A stretch of DNA of 64,000 nt from the NCBI RefSeq assembly GCF_902506105.1, contig NZ_LR733304.1:248001-312000 (forward strand), read 5' to 3'. This document shows, piece after piece, positions 16,294-24,928 of the stretch. Within the stretch, counting starts at the first letter, position 1. Every line of letters begins with the position of its first letter. The notes under the pieces were generated by a model, which made no database searches, was not told where the DNA came from, and saw nothing but the letters and a program-made list of their open reading frames with translations. This stretch comes from Aeromicrobium sp. 9AM. GTDB lineage: Bacteria; Actinomycetota; Actinomycetes; Propionibacteriales; Nocardioidaceae. Both the position numbers and the translations under genes were made by a program.

Positions 16294-17424
16294 ATGTCCC
16301 CCTCATCTGAGCCCACGCCCGTGAAGCCCGTCGCTCACGTCGTGCACGTGACCGGCGCCCGGCCGAACTTCCCCAAGGCGGCCCCGGTCATCCGCGCGCT
16401 CAGTGACCGCGGGATCCGGCAGGTGCTCGTCCACACGGGGCAGCACTACGACCGGGAGATGTCCCAGGTGTTCTTCGAGCAGCTGGGCCTGCCCGAGCCC
16501 GACGTCAACCTGGGGGTCGGCTCCGGCTCCCACGCCAGCCAGACCGCCAAGGTCATGGTCGCGCTCGAGGACATGTTCCTCACCGACCGGCCCGACCTCG
16601 TCGTGGTCTACGGCGACGTCAACTCGACCCTGGCCGCGTCCCTCGTCGCCGCCAAGCTGGACATCCAGGTGGCCCACGTCGAGGCCGGCCTGCGCAGCTT
16701 CGACCGGACGATGCCAGAAGAGGTCAACCGGATCGTGACCGACAGCCTCGCCCAGCTGCTGTTCACGACCAGCGCGGACGCGAACGTGCATCTGGGCACG
16801 GAGGGTGTCGCGGCCGACAAGATCCACTTCGTCGGCAACCCGATGATCGACACGCTGCTGGCCAACCTCGAGCTGTTCGATGCCGAGGCCGCCCGCCAGG
16901 ACCTTGGCCTCACGGGTCCGTACGTCGTGGCGACGCTGCACCGGCCGTCGAACGTCGACGACGCGGATCGCGCGACCGAGATCGTGGCCGCGCTGCACAA
17001 GATCGCCGACCATGCGTCGGTCGTCATCCCTCTGCACCCGCGAGGACGCGCCGCGTTGGAGCGGGCCGGACTGATGGACCACGCGGGCGTGAAGGTCATC
17101 GAGCCGCTCGGCTACGTCGAGTTCATCGGCCTGCTCCGGGGCGGCGCTGCGGTCATCACGGACTCCGGCGGAGTCCAGGAGGAGACCACGGTGCTCGGCA
17201 TCCCGTGCCTGACGTTGCGGCCCAACACCGAGCGGCCGATCACCATCAGCCACGGCACCAACCAGCTCGTCGACCTGGACACCCTGGTGCCCCGGACGAT
17301 CGAGGCACTCGGCCCGCGCGAGGCGCGACACCAGGTGGTGCCGCCCCTGTGGGACGGGCACGCGGGTCCGCGCATCGCCGCGGTGATCGCGGATCATCTG
17401 ACCCGAACGGGGGAGACGGCATGA
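16294..17424 (+). CDS. wecB: non-hydrolysing UDP-N-acetylglucosamine 2-epimerase
   Basis: Cytosolic epimerase converting UDP-GlcNAc to UDP-ManNAc, 376 aa, the usual family length. Recognisable blocks are HVTGARPNFPKAAPVIRAL near the N-terminus, LVHTGQHYDREMSQVFF, VVYGDVNSTLAA, HVEAGLRSFDRTMPEEVNR (active-site acids and nucleotide site) and TDSGGVQEETTVLGIPCLTLRPNTERPIT. It feeds UDP-ManNAc to the dehydrogenase at 6.2-7.4 kb for a ManNAcA-containing polymer. Its stop overlaps the next gene's ATG by 4 bases. Confidence 0.94.
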   Translation: MSPSSEPTPVKPVAHVVHVTGARPNFPKAAPVIRALSDRGIRQVLVHTGQHYDREMSQVFFEQLGLPEPDVNLGVGSGSHASQTAKVMVALEDMFLTDRPDLVVVYGDVNSTLAASLVAAKLDIQVAHVEAGLRSFDRTMPEEVNRIVTDSLAQLLFTTSADANVHLGTEGVAADKIHFVGNPMIDTLLANLELFDAEAARQDLGLTGPYVVATLHRPSNVDDADRATEIVAALHKIADHASVVIPLHPRGRAALERAGLMDHAGVKVIEPLGYVEFIGLLRGGAAVITDSGGVQEETTVLGIPCLTLRPNTERPITISHGTNQLVDLDTLVPRTIEALGPREARHQVVPPLWDGHAGPRIAAVIADHLTRTGETA

Positions 17425-18428
17425 GCGACCGTGGAGGCAGGGGCCTGCCGTCGATCGATCGCCGCACAGGGCTGCTGCTCGCCCTGCTGGTGGCCGTCGT
17501 CGCGACCGTCGTGATGGTGGCGGCGACCGCCAAGTGGGGCGAACGGGCGCTGGCTGTCCCGGTGACGTTGGCTTCACTCCTGCTCGTCGCACACACGCTG
17601 CGGAGCGAGCAGCAGAGCCGTCGCCTGCACCAGCGCATCTCGGCGTTGGACGCTGCCGTCAAGAAGCAGCGGGTGCAGCAGCGCACGGCGCTCCGCGAGA
17701 TCGCCGCCACCACCGGTCGTACGGGTCGGCGCGTCGACAAGGTCCGGCAGAGCATCTCCGATCCCAGCAAGGGACTCCTCCACGGGGTGCGCAAGGTCTC
17801 GAGGCACTCGTTCGAACAGGTGCAGGCGACGCTCAACCTGTTCGAGATGGTGGAGATCAAGGCCGCGATCCCGCCGATGCGCGGGTGGGCGGTCTCGCCC
17901 GACGCGCTCGTCGTGCTGGTCCAGGAGCTGGTCGACGAGCGGCCCACGCTCGTCGTCGAGTGCGGCAGCGGCATCTCGACGCTGTTCCTCGCGCTTGCCG
18001 CCCGCCAGAACGACATCGACACCCGCATCGTGGCCCTCGACCACGAGGAGGACTACGCCGCCAAGACCAACCAGCTGCTGGCCCGGCACGGTGTCGGCGA
18101 CATCGCCGAGGCCCGGCACGCCCCGCTGGTCGACGTACCGGGCGCCGACGGAGTGCAGCAGTGGTACGACCCGGCGAAGCTCGACGACCTGGACGGCATC
18201 GGCCTGTTGTTCGTCGACGGCCCGCCCGCACCGACGGCACGCCTCGCGCGGTTCCCCGCCCTCCCGCAGACCTGGGACCGGTTGGCGCCACGGACGTCGG
18301 TCGTGCTCGACGACATGATTCGTCCGGCCGAGCAGGAGGTCGTCAAGCTGTGGCAGGCGGCCCACCCCGAGCTGGAGCACGAGCACCTGCGGACCGAGAA
18401 GGGCACCGACTTCCTCCGCCGCAGCTGA
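17421..18428 (+). CDS. membrane-anchored class I methyltransferase
   Basis: 335-aa protein, coupled to wecB by a 4-base overlap. Two hydrophobic helices (about 16-38 and 45-60) are followed by a basic, coiled-coil-like stretch (~62-110; QSRRLHQRISALDAAVKKQRVQQR...). Then comes a Methyltransf_24-type domain with the SAM motif LVVECGSGISTLFLALAA, IVALDHEEDYAAKT and LLFVDGPPAPTARLARFPAL. It probably methylates a sugar or a terminal residue of the polymer at the membrane; chain-end methylation as a length signal is known in other systems, but here it is only a guess. It converges on the GT4 gene with a 4-base gap. Confidence 0.78.
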   Translation: MSDRGGRGLPSIDRRTGLLLALLVAVVATVVMVAATAKWGERALAVPVTLASLLLVAHTLRSEQQSRRLHQRISALDAAVKKQRVQQRTALREIAATTGRTGRRVDKVRQSISDPSKGLLHGVRKVSRHSFEQVQATLNLFEMVEIKAAIPPMRGWAVSPDALVVLVQELVDERPTLVVECGSGISTLFLALAARQNDIDTRIVALDHEEDYAAKTNQLLARHGVGDIAEARHAPLVDVPGADGVQQWYDPAKLDDLDGIGLLFVDGPPAPTARLARFPALPQTWDRLAPRTSVVLDDMIRPAEQEVVKLWQAAHPELEHEHLRTEKGTDFLRRS

Positions 18429-18432
18429 GTAG

Positions 18433-20514
18433 CTAGCCGGCTCCGAGGGACCGGTAGATATCGGTGACGCGCCGCCCGAGGATGCGCCAGTCGCGCTCGG
18501 CGACGACCCAGTCCCTGGCCCGGGCGCCGAGCCGCTCCCGCAGGTCGGCATCGACGACGAGCCGTTCGAGTGCCGCTTCGAGCGCGTCGGTGTCGTCCTT
18601 GGTGTAGAGCAGTCCCGTCTGCTCGTGCTCGATGATCTCGGTCATGACCGCGACGTCGGACGACACGACGGTGCGGCCCATCGCCATCGCCTCGAAGGGC
18701 TTGAGTGGCGAGACCGTCTCGGTGACGAGCGAGGAGAGCCGGGTGATCGGCGCGATGTCGATCAGCGAGTAGTGGGCCTCCACCTGCTCGAACGGGACCT
18801 TGCCGGGCATCAGGATGACGTCCTCGAGGCCCAGGCTCGACCGGAGCCTGAGGAGTGCCTCGTTCTCGGTGCCACCGCCGACCATGAGCAGGCGTACGTC
18901 GGGGTGCCGGCCGTGGAGGCGGCCGAACGCCTCGAACAGCATCTCGTGCCCCTCGTACCAGTTGAACGAGCCGACGTAGCCGATGACGATCTTGTCGGTC
19001 AGCCCGTAGTGGCTGGCGAGGTCCTCGTCGCGCGTGAGCGGCTGGAAGCGGTCCGTGTCGACCCCGTTGGGGACCACCGTGACCTTCTCGGCCGCCACAC
19101 CTCGCTCCACGATCGTCGACTTGAGACCCTCGGTGATCGCGATGACATGGTCCGCCTCCGTCGCGGCCAGGTGCTCCATGTGCACCGCGAGCTGGTACTC
19201 AGGCGTGTCGCCGTACGTGCTGTGCAGCGACAGTCGCACCTCTTCGTAGAGCCCACGGACCTCGTAGACCGCGGGGACACCCAGTCGGCGGGCGGCGACG
19301 ATCCCGGACAGCGCGTTGTGCGAGTTGCTGGAGGCGTGGATCAGCGCCGCGGACGCCTCGCTGGCCAGGTCCGTGATCGCCGCGGAATACGTCTCGACGA
19401 ACGGCATGACCGGGAAGCGCGGCATGACCTGGTCGGTGTCGATGAGGTGGTGGTAGGTGACGTCGCCGAGCCGCTCGGTCGCCTCGATGGCGTCCTGGCG
19501 GTCCTTCGGCACGTCGGCGAGTGGGAACCCCGGCGGGGTGACGGCATTGACCTCGTAGCCCTCAGCGGCGATTCCGCTCAGCAGGCCATGGGTGCGGTTT
19601 GCGGCCCCGGTCGTGCGATAGGGCAGCGAGTTCTGAAGGACGTGGAACACCGATCGGGCCCGGGGCGGATGAGCCGGTTCACTGCGTCGCGCCGGAGGGG
19701 TCCAGCCGGACGTCAGCAGCGAGAGGGACTCCGCCTCGCCGAGGATCAGCCGGGCGGTGCGACCGGCGGCGCTGTCGGACCGGCGGACGTCCCGGGCGAA
19801 GTCGAGCGCGAGCGTGCCGTTGGCGGCCCGCCGCAGGATGTCGGCGGCGCGGATCAGGTGCCGGTCGCTCAGGCCGGTTCGATCGACGTCGGGGGCGAGC
19901 TGCCGGATCGCCGGCTCGTGGCGCAGCGTCACGGCGACCTCGAAGCAGGTCCGGAGGTCGTCCGGCGTACGGACGTACGGCTCCAGCTCGGTCGCCCAGT
20001 CCTCGGTGTCGAGGGCGGCGACCTGTGCCGAGACCCGGGCCGCGAGGGAGTCGGGCTCAACCTGGCCGGGGTGCTGATCGACGTACGCCACGGCGTGCCG
20101 CAGGTCCTCGGGCGTCGTGAGCTTGATGGCCGCCTCGATGAGCGGATCGAGGTCGGCGCCGGTCGTGTCGGTGGTGGCCAGCGCGGCCCCCAGCTGCGTC
20201 CGCAACGCCTTGGGCTGGTCCTTGGTCAGCAGGAACCGCAGCCGGGCCAGGAGGGGGTAGAGCAGCTCGGGCCGGGCGTCGCGGAGGGCATCGTTCATCC
20301 CGGTCAGGACCTTGCGCTCCGAGCCCTCGAGCAGGCGCTCCGCGACCCGAAGCTCGTTGAGCGTCGGCTCTTGGGCGTACCTCTCCGCGAGGCCCTCGAC
20401 GAATGCGGACCGGCGCGAGGGCTTGCCCGCTATCCATCCGGCGACGGTGTCGAGGGCGCTCCCGTCGGGGTCAGGTCCCAGGTCGTGGAGCCTGCGCGCA
20501 GTGCGGTTGAGCAT
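18433..20514 (-). CDS. GT4 glycosyltransferase with N-terminal helical domain
   Basis: 693-aa protein. Residues 1-290 are helical repeat-like segments with no recognised motif. Residues ~300-690 are a GT-B family 4 glycosyltransferase with SLPYRTTGAANRTHGLL (donor loop), IHASSNSHNALSG, VTVVPNGVDTDRF, IGYVGSFNWYEGHEMLFEAF and SPLKPFEAMAMGRTVVSSDV (the E-x7-E region). ATG 20514 begins 4 bases after the xthA stop, so it may be read through from xthA. It closes the glycopolymer locus on this side and could supply one of the side sugars. Confidence 0.82.
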   Translation of the reverse strand: MLNRTARRLHDLGPDPDGSALDTVAGWIAGKPSRRSAFVEGLAERYAQEPTLNELRVAERLLEGSERKVLTGMNDALRDARPELLYPLLARLRFLLTKDQPKALRTQLGAALATTDTTGADLDPLIEAAIKLTTPEDLRHAVAYVDQHPGQVEPDSLAARVSAQVAALDTEDWATELEPYVRTPDDLRTCFEVAVTLRHEPAIRQLAPDVDRTGLSDRHLIRAADILRRAANGTLALDFARDVRRSDSAAGRTARLILGEAESLSLLTSGWTPPARRSEPAHPPRARSVFHVLQNSLPYRTTGAANRTHGLLSGIAAEGYEVNAVTPPGFPLADVPKDRQDAIEATERLGDVTYHHLIDTDQVMPRFPVMPFVETYSAAITDLASEASAALIHASSNSHNALSGIVAARRLGVPAVYEVRGLYEEVRLSLHSTYGDTPEYQLAVHMEHLAATEADHVIAITEGLKSTIVERGVAAEKVTVVPNGVDTDRFQPLTRDEDLASHYGLTDKIVIGYVGSFNWYEGHEMLFEAFGRLHGRHPDVRLLMVGGGTENEALLRLRSSLGLEDVILMPGKVPFEQVEAHYSLIDIAPITRLSSLVTETVSPLKPFEAMAMGRTVVSSDVAVMTEIIEHEQTGLLYTKDDTDALEAALERLVVDADLRERLGARARDWVVAERDWRILGRRVTDIYRSLGAG

Positions 20515-20518
20515 CAGC

Positions 20519-21304
20519 TCAGCTGATCTCGATGACGACCGGAGCGTGGTCGCTGGCGCCCTTGCCCTTGCGCTCCTCACGGTCGATCCAGGCGTGGTCG
20601 ACGCGTGCCGCCAGCGCCTCCGAGGCGAGGATGAAGTCGATCCGGAGTCCACGCTTCTTGGGGAACGCCAGCTGCTGGTAGTCCCAGTAGGTGAACTCGC
20701 CGGGGGTGTGTGGGCGGACGACATCGGCGTAGCCGGCGTCGAGGATCGCCTGGAACGCCTCGCGCTCGGGCTTCGACACGTGGGTGTGGCCCTCGAAGAC
20801 CGTCATGTCCCAGACGTCCTCGTCCTGCGGGGCGACGTTCCAGTCGCCGGTCAGCGCGATCTCGCCCTTGGGGTTGTCGGCGAGCCACTCGATCGAGGCC
20901 TGTCGCAGCCGCTCGAGCCAGGCGAGCTTGTAGACGTAGTGCGGGTCCTCGAGCGTACGGCCGTTGGGCACGTAGAAGCTCCACACCCGGACGCCGCCGC
21001 AGGTCGCGCCGATCGACCGGGCCTCGACGATCTCCGGGTCGCCGAACATCGGCTGGTCCTCGGCGAACGAGGTGGCGATGTCGTCGAGCCCGACGCGGGA
21101 GATCAGCGCGACGCCGTTCCACTGGTTGAGCCCGAAATGGGCGTAGTCGTAGCCCATCGCCGACAGCTCGAGACCGGGGAACTGGTCCTCACGGCACTTG
21201 GTCTCCTGGATGGCGAGGACGTCGACGTCGTTGCGCTCGAGCCAGCCGGTGACCCGGTCGATGCGGCTGCGGATGGAGTTGACGTTCCAGGTCGCGATAC
21301 GCAC
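20519..21304 (-). CDS. xthA: exodeoxyribonuclease III / AP endonuclease
   Basis: DNA repair nuclease of the EEP family, 261 aa, cleaving at abasic sites and removing 3' blocking groups. Signatures in order: RIATWNVNSIRSR (Asn7), DVLAIQETKCREDQFP (metal Glu34), SFYVPNGR, LTGDWNVAPQDEDVWD (Asp and Asn of the active site), KRGLRIDFILAS and GKGASDHAPVVIEIS (catalytic Asp-His). The start is GTG 21304, with TAGGTT (21316-21311 on this strand) ending 6 bases upstream and no ribosome site, a leaderless pattern. It shares a 114-base divergent gap with the drug exporter gene. Confidence 0.93.
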   Translation of the reverse strand: MRIATWNVNSIRSRIDRVTGWLERNDVDVLAIQETKCREDQFPGLELSAMGYDYAHFGLNQWNGVALISRVGLDDIATSFAEDQPMFGDPEIVEARSIGATCGGVRVWSFYVPNGRTLEDPHYVYKLAWLERLRQASIEWLADNPKGEIALTGDWNVAPQDEDVWDMTVFEGHTHVSKPEREAFQAILDAGYADVVRPHTPGEFTYWDYQQLAFPKKRGLRIDFILASEALAARVDHAWIDREERKGKGASDHAPVVIEIS

Positions 21305-21352
21305 ACGACGAACCTACTCGCTCCGCCTGAACGGGTCGAAACGGCGCTGCCT

Positions 21353-21388
21353 GTTGACAATTCAACACGCGATGAATAATAATTCATC
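21353..21388 (+). promoter_or_regulatory. exporter promoter with two operator-like palindromes
   Basis: TTGACA at 21354-21359 and TAATAA at 21377-21382 are 17 bases apart, a near-consensus sigma-70 promoter. GTTGACAATTCAAC (21353-21366) is an inverted repeat with 5-base arms covering the -35 box. GATGAAT...ATTCATC (21371-21388) is another, with 7-base arms covering the -10 box. The stretch is very AT-rich for this genome. The layout suits repression by a MarR- or TetR-type protein, and no such gene is adjacent. Confidence 0.6.
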
Positions 21389-21418
21389 AAACGTAGAATT
21401 ACTCACAAGGAGAACACC

Positions 21419-22942
21419 ATGTCCACCACCGACATCAGGAGCGGGACCCGCGTTCGTACGGGCCCGATCCTCGCCGTCGTCTCGCTCGCCCTGATGACGG
21501 TCGTCTCGGCAGTGAGCGGCCTCAACGTCGCCCTGCCCGACCTGGCTCGCGAGACCGGAGCCACCCAGACCCAGATCACCTGGATCGTCGACGCCTACAC
21601 CGTCGTGTTCGCCGGACTGCTGCTGTTCGCCGGCGCACTGGGCGACCGGTTCGGCCGCCGCGAGCTGCTGGCCGGAGGCCTTGCCGTGTTCGGCATCGCG
21701 GCCGGGCTCGGCATGCTCACCAGCGACCCCGCGCAGCTGATCGCGCTGCGAGCCCTGATGGGAGTGGGCGCCGCGGCCATCATGCCGACGACGCTGTCGA
21801 TCATCACGACCTCGTTCCCCGTCGAGCAACGCGCGAAGGCGATCGGCGTATGGGTGGGCATGGCCGGCGGAGGTGCCGTGCTGGGCCTGTTCGGCAGCGG
21901 CTTCCTGCTCGAGTTCTTCTCGTGGAGCTCGTTCTTCGGGCTCAACGTCGTGTTGGCGGTGCTCGCGCTGATCGGCACGCTGGTCGTGGTGCCCACGTCG
22001 GTCGACGAGAACCCGCCACGCCTCGACCTCATCGGTGCGCTGCTGTCCCTCGTGGCTGTCGCCGCGACGGTCTTCGGGATCATCGAGGGCCCGGATCGTG
22101 GTTGGGACGATGCCCTGACGATGACGGCCCTGGCCGCCGGCGTGCTGGGACTCATCGCATTCGTGCTGTGGGAGCTCAAGTCCGACCGCCCGATGCTCGA
22201 CCCGCGACTGTTCCGCAACCGCAGCTTCAGTGCCGGATCGCTCACCGTGATGGTGCAGTTCTTCGCCACGTTCGGCCTGTTCTTCGTGGTGATCCAGTAC
22301 CTGCAGTTCGTGGTCGGGCGCTCGCCGCTCGGCGCCGCCGTGGCGCTGCTGCCGCTTCCGATCGTGATGATCCCGCTGGCTCGCAACGCGCCGCGCATCG
22401 CGCAGAAGGTCGGCTTCCGTCGCCTCGCCCCGCTCGGCCTGCTGTTCACCGCCAGTGGACTGGTCGTGGTCTCGCAGGTCGGCACGCACATGACGTACTG
22501 GTCGTTCGCCCTCGGTCTGGTGCTGTTCGCCGCAGGCATGGGACTGGCCGGCACTCCGGCCACGACGGCGATCACCGAGTCGCTGCCCGAGAGCAAGCAG
22601 GGCGTCGCGTCGGCGGTCAACGACACGGCACGCGAGCTCGGCAGTGCGTTCGGCATCGCGATCCTCGGCAGCGTCCTCAACCAGCAGTACCGGGACGGCA
22701 TGACCGAGGCCGTGCACGGCCTGCCGCCGGCGGTCGCCGAAGGTGCTGAGAGCTCGATCGCCTTCACGCAGTCCCCGCACGTCCAGGAGATGGGTTCCGC
22801 CGGGCAGCAGCTCGTCGCGGCGGCCCAGAACGCGTTCGTCGACGGCATCGGCGTGGCACTCATGATCGCCGCAGTGGTCGTCGCGGTCACTGCCGTGATC
22901 GTCGCGTTGCTCGCGCCGTCGAAGCAGGATGCCGGGGTTTGA
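21419..22942 (+). CDS. MFS drug exporter, DHA2 (14-helix) family
   Basis: 507-aa inner-membrane proton-coupled efflux pump of the DHA2/EmrB type. Motif A GALGDRFGRR is at 72-81. The family pattern SAVSGLNVALPDLARETGATQTQITWIVDAYTVVFA is at 30-65, and ALMGVGAAAIMPTTLSII follows. About 14 hydrophobic segments can be counted, and the last is preceded by a polar loop (residues ~420-465). The start ATG 21419 has AAGGAG at 21407-21412. It is transcribed alone from an operator-rich promoter. Substrates cannot be read from sequence; multidrug or antiseptic compounds are typical. Confidence 0.9.
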   Translation: MSTTDIRSGTRVRTGPILAVVSLALMTVVSAVSGLNVALPDLARETGATQTQITWIVDAYTVVFAGLLLFAGALGDRFGRRELLAGGLAVFGIAAGLGMLTSDPAQLIALRALMGVGAAAIMPTTLSIITTSFPVEQRAKAIGVWVGMAGGGAVLGLFGSGFLLEFFSWSSFFGLNVVLAVLALIGTLVVVPTSVDENPPRLDLIGALLSLVAVAATVFGIIEGPDRGWDDALTMTALAAGVLGLIAFVLWELKSDRPMLDPRLFRNRSFSAGSLTVMVQFFATFGLFFVVIQYLQFVVGRSPLGAAVALLPLPIVMIPLARNAPRIAQKVGFRRLAPLGLLFTASGLVVVSQVGTHMTYWSFALGLVLFAAGMGLAGTPATTAITESLPESKQGVASAVNDTARELGSAFGIAILGSVLNQQYRDGMTEAVHGLPPAVAEGAESSIAFTQSPHVQEMGSAGQQLVAAAQNAFVDGIGVALMIAAVVVAVTAVIVALLAPSKQDAGV

Positions 22943-23004
22943 GTGACATATGGGGCGGATGCAACGCATGATGAAACGCAGGTCTCGAAATCTGGGGGAA
23001 GACT

Positions 23005-24144
23005 ATGCGCCGACTCTTGCTTGCATCCGCCTCATTCGTCGCGGTCTCGGCACTGCTGGTGTCACCGGCAGCAGCGGGGGATCCGCCCATCACCCTGCCG
23101 TCGAGCCCCAAGGGCCCCACACCACCGGTGACCCTGCCCTCAGGTGTCGACCCGGCGTCGCCCTACCTGCCGCAGGCGTCCTGCAGCCCGATCGACATGC
23201 CCGGCGTCGTCAAGCTCCGGGCGCTCGTACTCAAGACGTACGGCGAGGGTGGCGCCGGAGCCATCCACCACGGCTGCACCGAGGGTGTCTCGGAGCACAG
23301 TGAAGGTCGCGCGTGGGACTGGATGGTCGACGTCGGCGACAAGAGCGAGCGGGCCGCCGCGGCCAACTTCATCGGCTGGGCCACCGCCAACAGCGGCCGC
23401 AACGCCCGCCGGCTCGGCATCATGTACATCATCTACAACAAGAAGATCTGGGCGATCTACCGCGCATCCGACGGGTGGCGTACGAGCTCGGACCACACCG
23501 ACCACGTGCACATCTCGTTCAGCTGGAACGGTGCGCGCGGCAACACGTCGTTCTGGACCGGCAAGGTCGGCACGATCGACCTCGGGCCGTGCATGCGGTT
23601 CACCGGCACGTACGGCGTACGCACCAGCGTTCCGCGAGCCGGCGCCTGTCCGTCATCGTCGGGCAAGGTCAAGCGGACGTCCCTGATCGATCGGCAGTAC
23701 GGCACCACTGGCGCGACGGTCGCGAAGGCGCAGGCGCTGTTGGGCGTACCCAAGTCGTCGCGGTTCGACGGGCCGACCTGGAAGGCCGTGTCGGCATATC
23801 AACGCGCTCACGACATCCCCTACACAGGTGTGCTCGACCAGCCGACCTGGGCATCGCTGAGCCCGTCGAGCGTCACGGCGAGTGTCGTCAGCGGCTACGG
23901 CCGGGACGCCGCGATCGCGTACGGGCTCGAGCACTTCTCGACGCGCCCGATCAAGCAGGTCGACGTCGGCACCCAGGTGCTGTTCCTGCAGACCGCCCTG
24001 GGGATGCCGGGCGCCGACCGCAACGGCTACTTCAACACCGTCACGCTCGCCCGGGTCAAGAAGCTGCAGGCATCTGCCGGGCTGACTCAGGACGGGGTCG
24101 TCCGGGCCGAGGAGTGGCAGGCGATGGCGGCTGCCCTCCAGTGA
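23005..24144 (+). CDS. secreted M15-like peptidase with peptidoglycan-binding repeats
   Basis: 379-aa exported protein. The signal peptide is residues 1-24 (MRRLLLASASFVAVSALLVSPAAA, cleaved before GDPP). A Pro/Ser-rich linker leads to a domain with GVSEHSEGRAWDWMVD (His98, Asp105) and DHTDHVHIS (His169). This S-x-H-x2-G-x-A-x-D ... H-x-H pattern is that of the zinc ligands in M15/VanY-like carboxypeptidases (ARB_07466-like domain). Residues ~220-300 and ~305-379 are two peptidoglycan_binding_1-like repeats (GATVAKAQALLGV...YTGVLDQPTWASL; GTQVLFLQTALGM...DGVVRAEEWQAM). It likely trims wall peptides; catalytic activity is inferred. GGGGGAA precedes ATG 23005. Confidence 0.83.
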   Translation: MRRLLLASASFVAVSALLVSPAAAGDPPITLPSSPKGPTPPVTLPSGVDPASPYLPQASCSPIDMPGVVKLRALVLKTYGEGGAGAIHHGCTEGVSEHSEGRAWDWMVDVGDKSERAAAANFIGWATANSGRNARRLGIMYIIYNKKIWAIYRASDGWRTSSDHTDHVHISFSWNGARGNTSFWTGKVGTIDLGPCMRFTGTYGVRTSVPRAGACPSSSGKVKRTSLIDRQYGTTGATVAKAQALLGVPKSSRFDGPTWKAVSAYQRAHDIPYTGVLDQPTWASLSPSSVTASVVSGYGRDAAIAYGLEHFSTRPIKQVDVGTQVLFLQTALGMPGADRNGYFNTVTLARVKKLQASAGLTQDGVVRAEEWQAMAAALQ

Positions 24145-24180
24145 CGGGCGGCGGCCCCTCCGCGATGCCATGATGTGGCC

Positions 24181-24804
24181 ATGACCCAGGACGAGTCGGC
24201 GGCGACCAACGAGCCCCACGAGGACGACCAGCTCGAGCGCAAGATCCAGGACCAGCCCGACATCGCGCCCGGCGCCTGGGTCAAGCGGATCGTGCTCGCG
24301 GTCCTGCTGCTCGCGGTCGCCTACATCGGGTTCCGGGTCTCAGCCGCGTTCTTCCCACGCTGGTGGGCGCACCGCGTCGGCGACCAGGTCAACGACAGCC
24401 TGACCAAGGGCACGCTCTGGGGGGCGTTCTACGGATTCGTCTTCACGTTCGTCCCGGTCCTGCTGCTGTTCCAGATCCGTCGCCGGTTCTTCAACTGGAC
24501 CTGGCGCATCGTCGTCGCGGTCATCGCGCTGCTCCTGGCCGCGCCCAACTGGCTGACGCTCTCGGTCGTCGCCGGCAACAGCAAGGCGGCGCACGCGGGG
24601 GAGCGGATCTTCGACGTCGAGGCCCCCGGCTTCCGGGCCGGCACCCTCGGCGGGGTCATCGGCGGCGCCCTGCTGGCGATCATCATCACCGGCGCGAGCA
24701 TGCAGATGAAGCACCGCAAGAACGAGGTCAAGCGCCTGCGCGGCGAGCGGGACGAGCTCAAGCGCGCCCAGGCCGACCGGACACGCGACGACGAATCGAG
24801 TTGA
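24181..24804 (+). CDS. membrane protein of unknown function
   Basis: 207 aa. An acidic N-terminus (TQDESAATNEPHEDDQLERKIQDQPD) is followed by three to four membrane helices (about 35-55, 78-98, 103-123 and 155-175) and a charged, helical C-terminal tail (QMKHRKNEVKRLRGERDELKRAQADRTRDDESS). No transporter or enzyme motif is seen. ATG 24181 is chosen over GTG 24175. It stands alone between the peptidase and the amine-utilisation genes. Confidence 0.7.
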   Translation: MTQDESAATNEPHEDDQLERKIQDQPDIAPGAWVKRIVLAVLLLAVAYIGFRVSAAFFPRWWAHRVGDQVNDSLTKGTLWGAFYGFVFTFVPVLLLFQIRRRFFNWTWRIVVAVIALLLAAPNWLTLSVVAGNSKAAHAGERIFDVEAPGFRAGTLGGVIGGALLAIIITGASMQMKHRKNEVKRLRGERDELKRAQADRTRDDESS

Positions 24805-24860
24805 CTCTGCCGCGGCGCGCTTCGATTTCCGTCGTGTGAACTCCTGGATCGATTGCATCA

Positions 24861-24870
24861 AAGGTCTAGA
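24861..24870 (-). promoter_or_regulatory. TCTAGACCTT half-site upstream of the permease
   Basis: On the minus strand 24870-24861 reads TCTAGACCTT, identical to 27368-27377 before the phosphotransferase gene and related to the site before the FadR-type gene at 30785-30797. It lies about 60 bases before the permease start, a suitable place for a regulator. Confidence 0.45.
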
Positions 24871-24895
24871 TTCATACCTCTGACCCGCGCTAGCA

Positions 24896-24924
24896 TGCAC
24901 CAACTTCACTGAAAGTTGGGTGCA
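24896..24924 (+). promoter_or_regulatory. hairpin/palindrome just upstream of the permease start
   Basis: TGCACCAACTT (24896-24906) pairs with AAGTTGGGTGCA (24913-24924) with a single-base bulge and a 6-base loop. It ends 4 bases before ATG 24929, and no ribosome site is present. It may be a repressor operator or an RNA stem that masks translation initiation. Confidence 0.5.
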
Positions 24925-24928
24925 CTAC

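Noticed and set aside
21362..22969. Minus-strand 535-codon frame opposite the MFS exporter
   Set aside because: His/Asp/Gln/Arg-rich composition mirrors the hydrophobic codons of the exporter; no recognisable protein.
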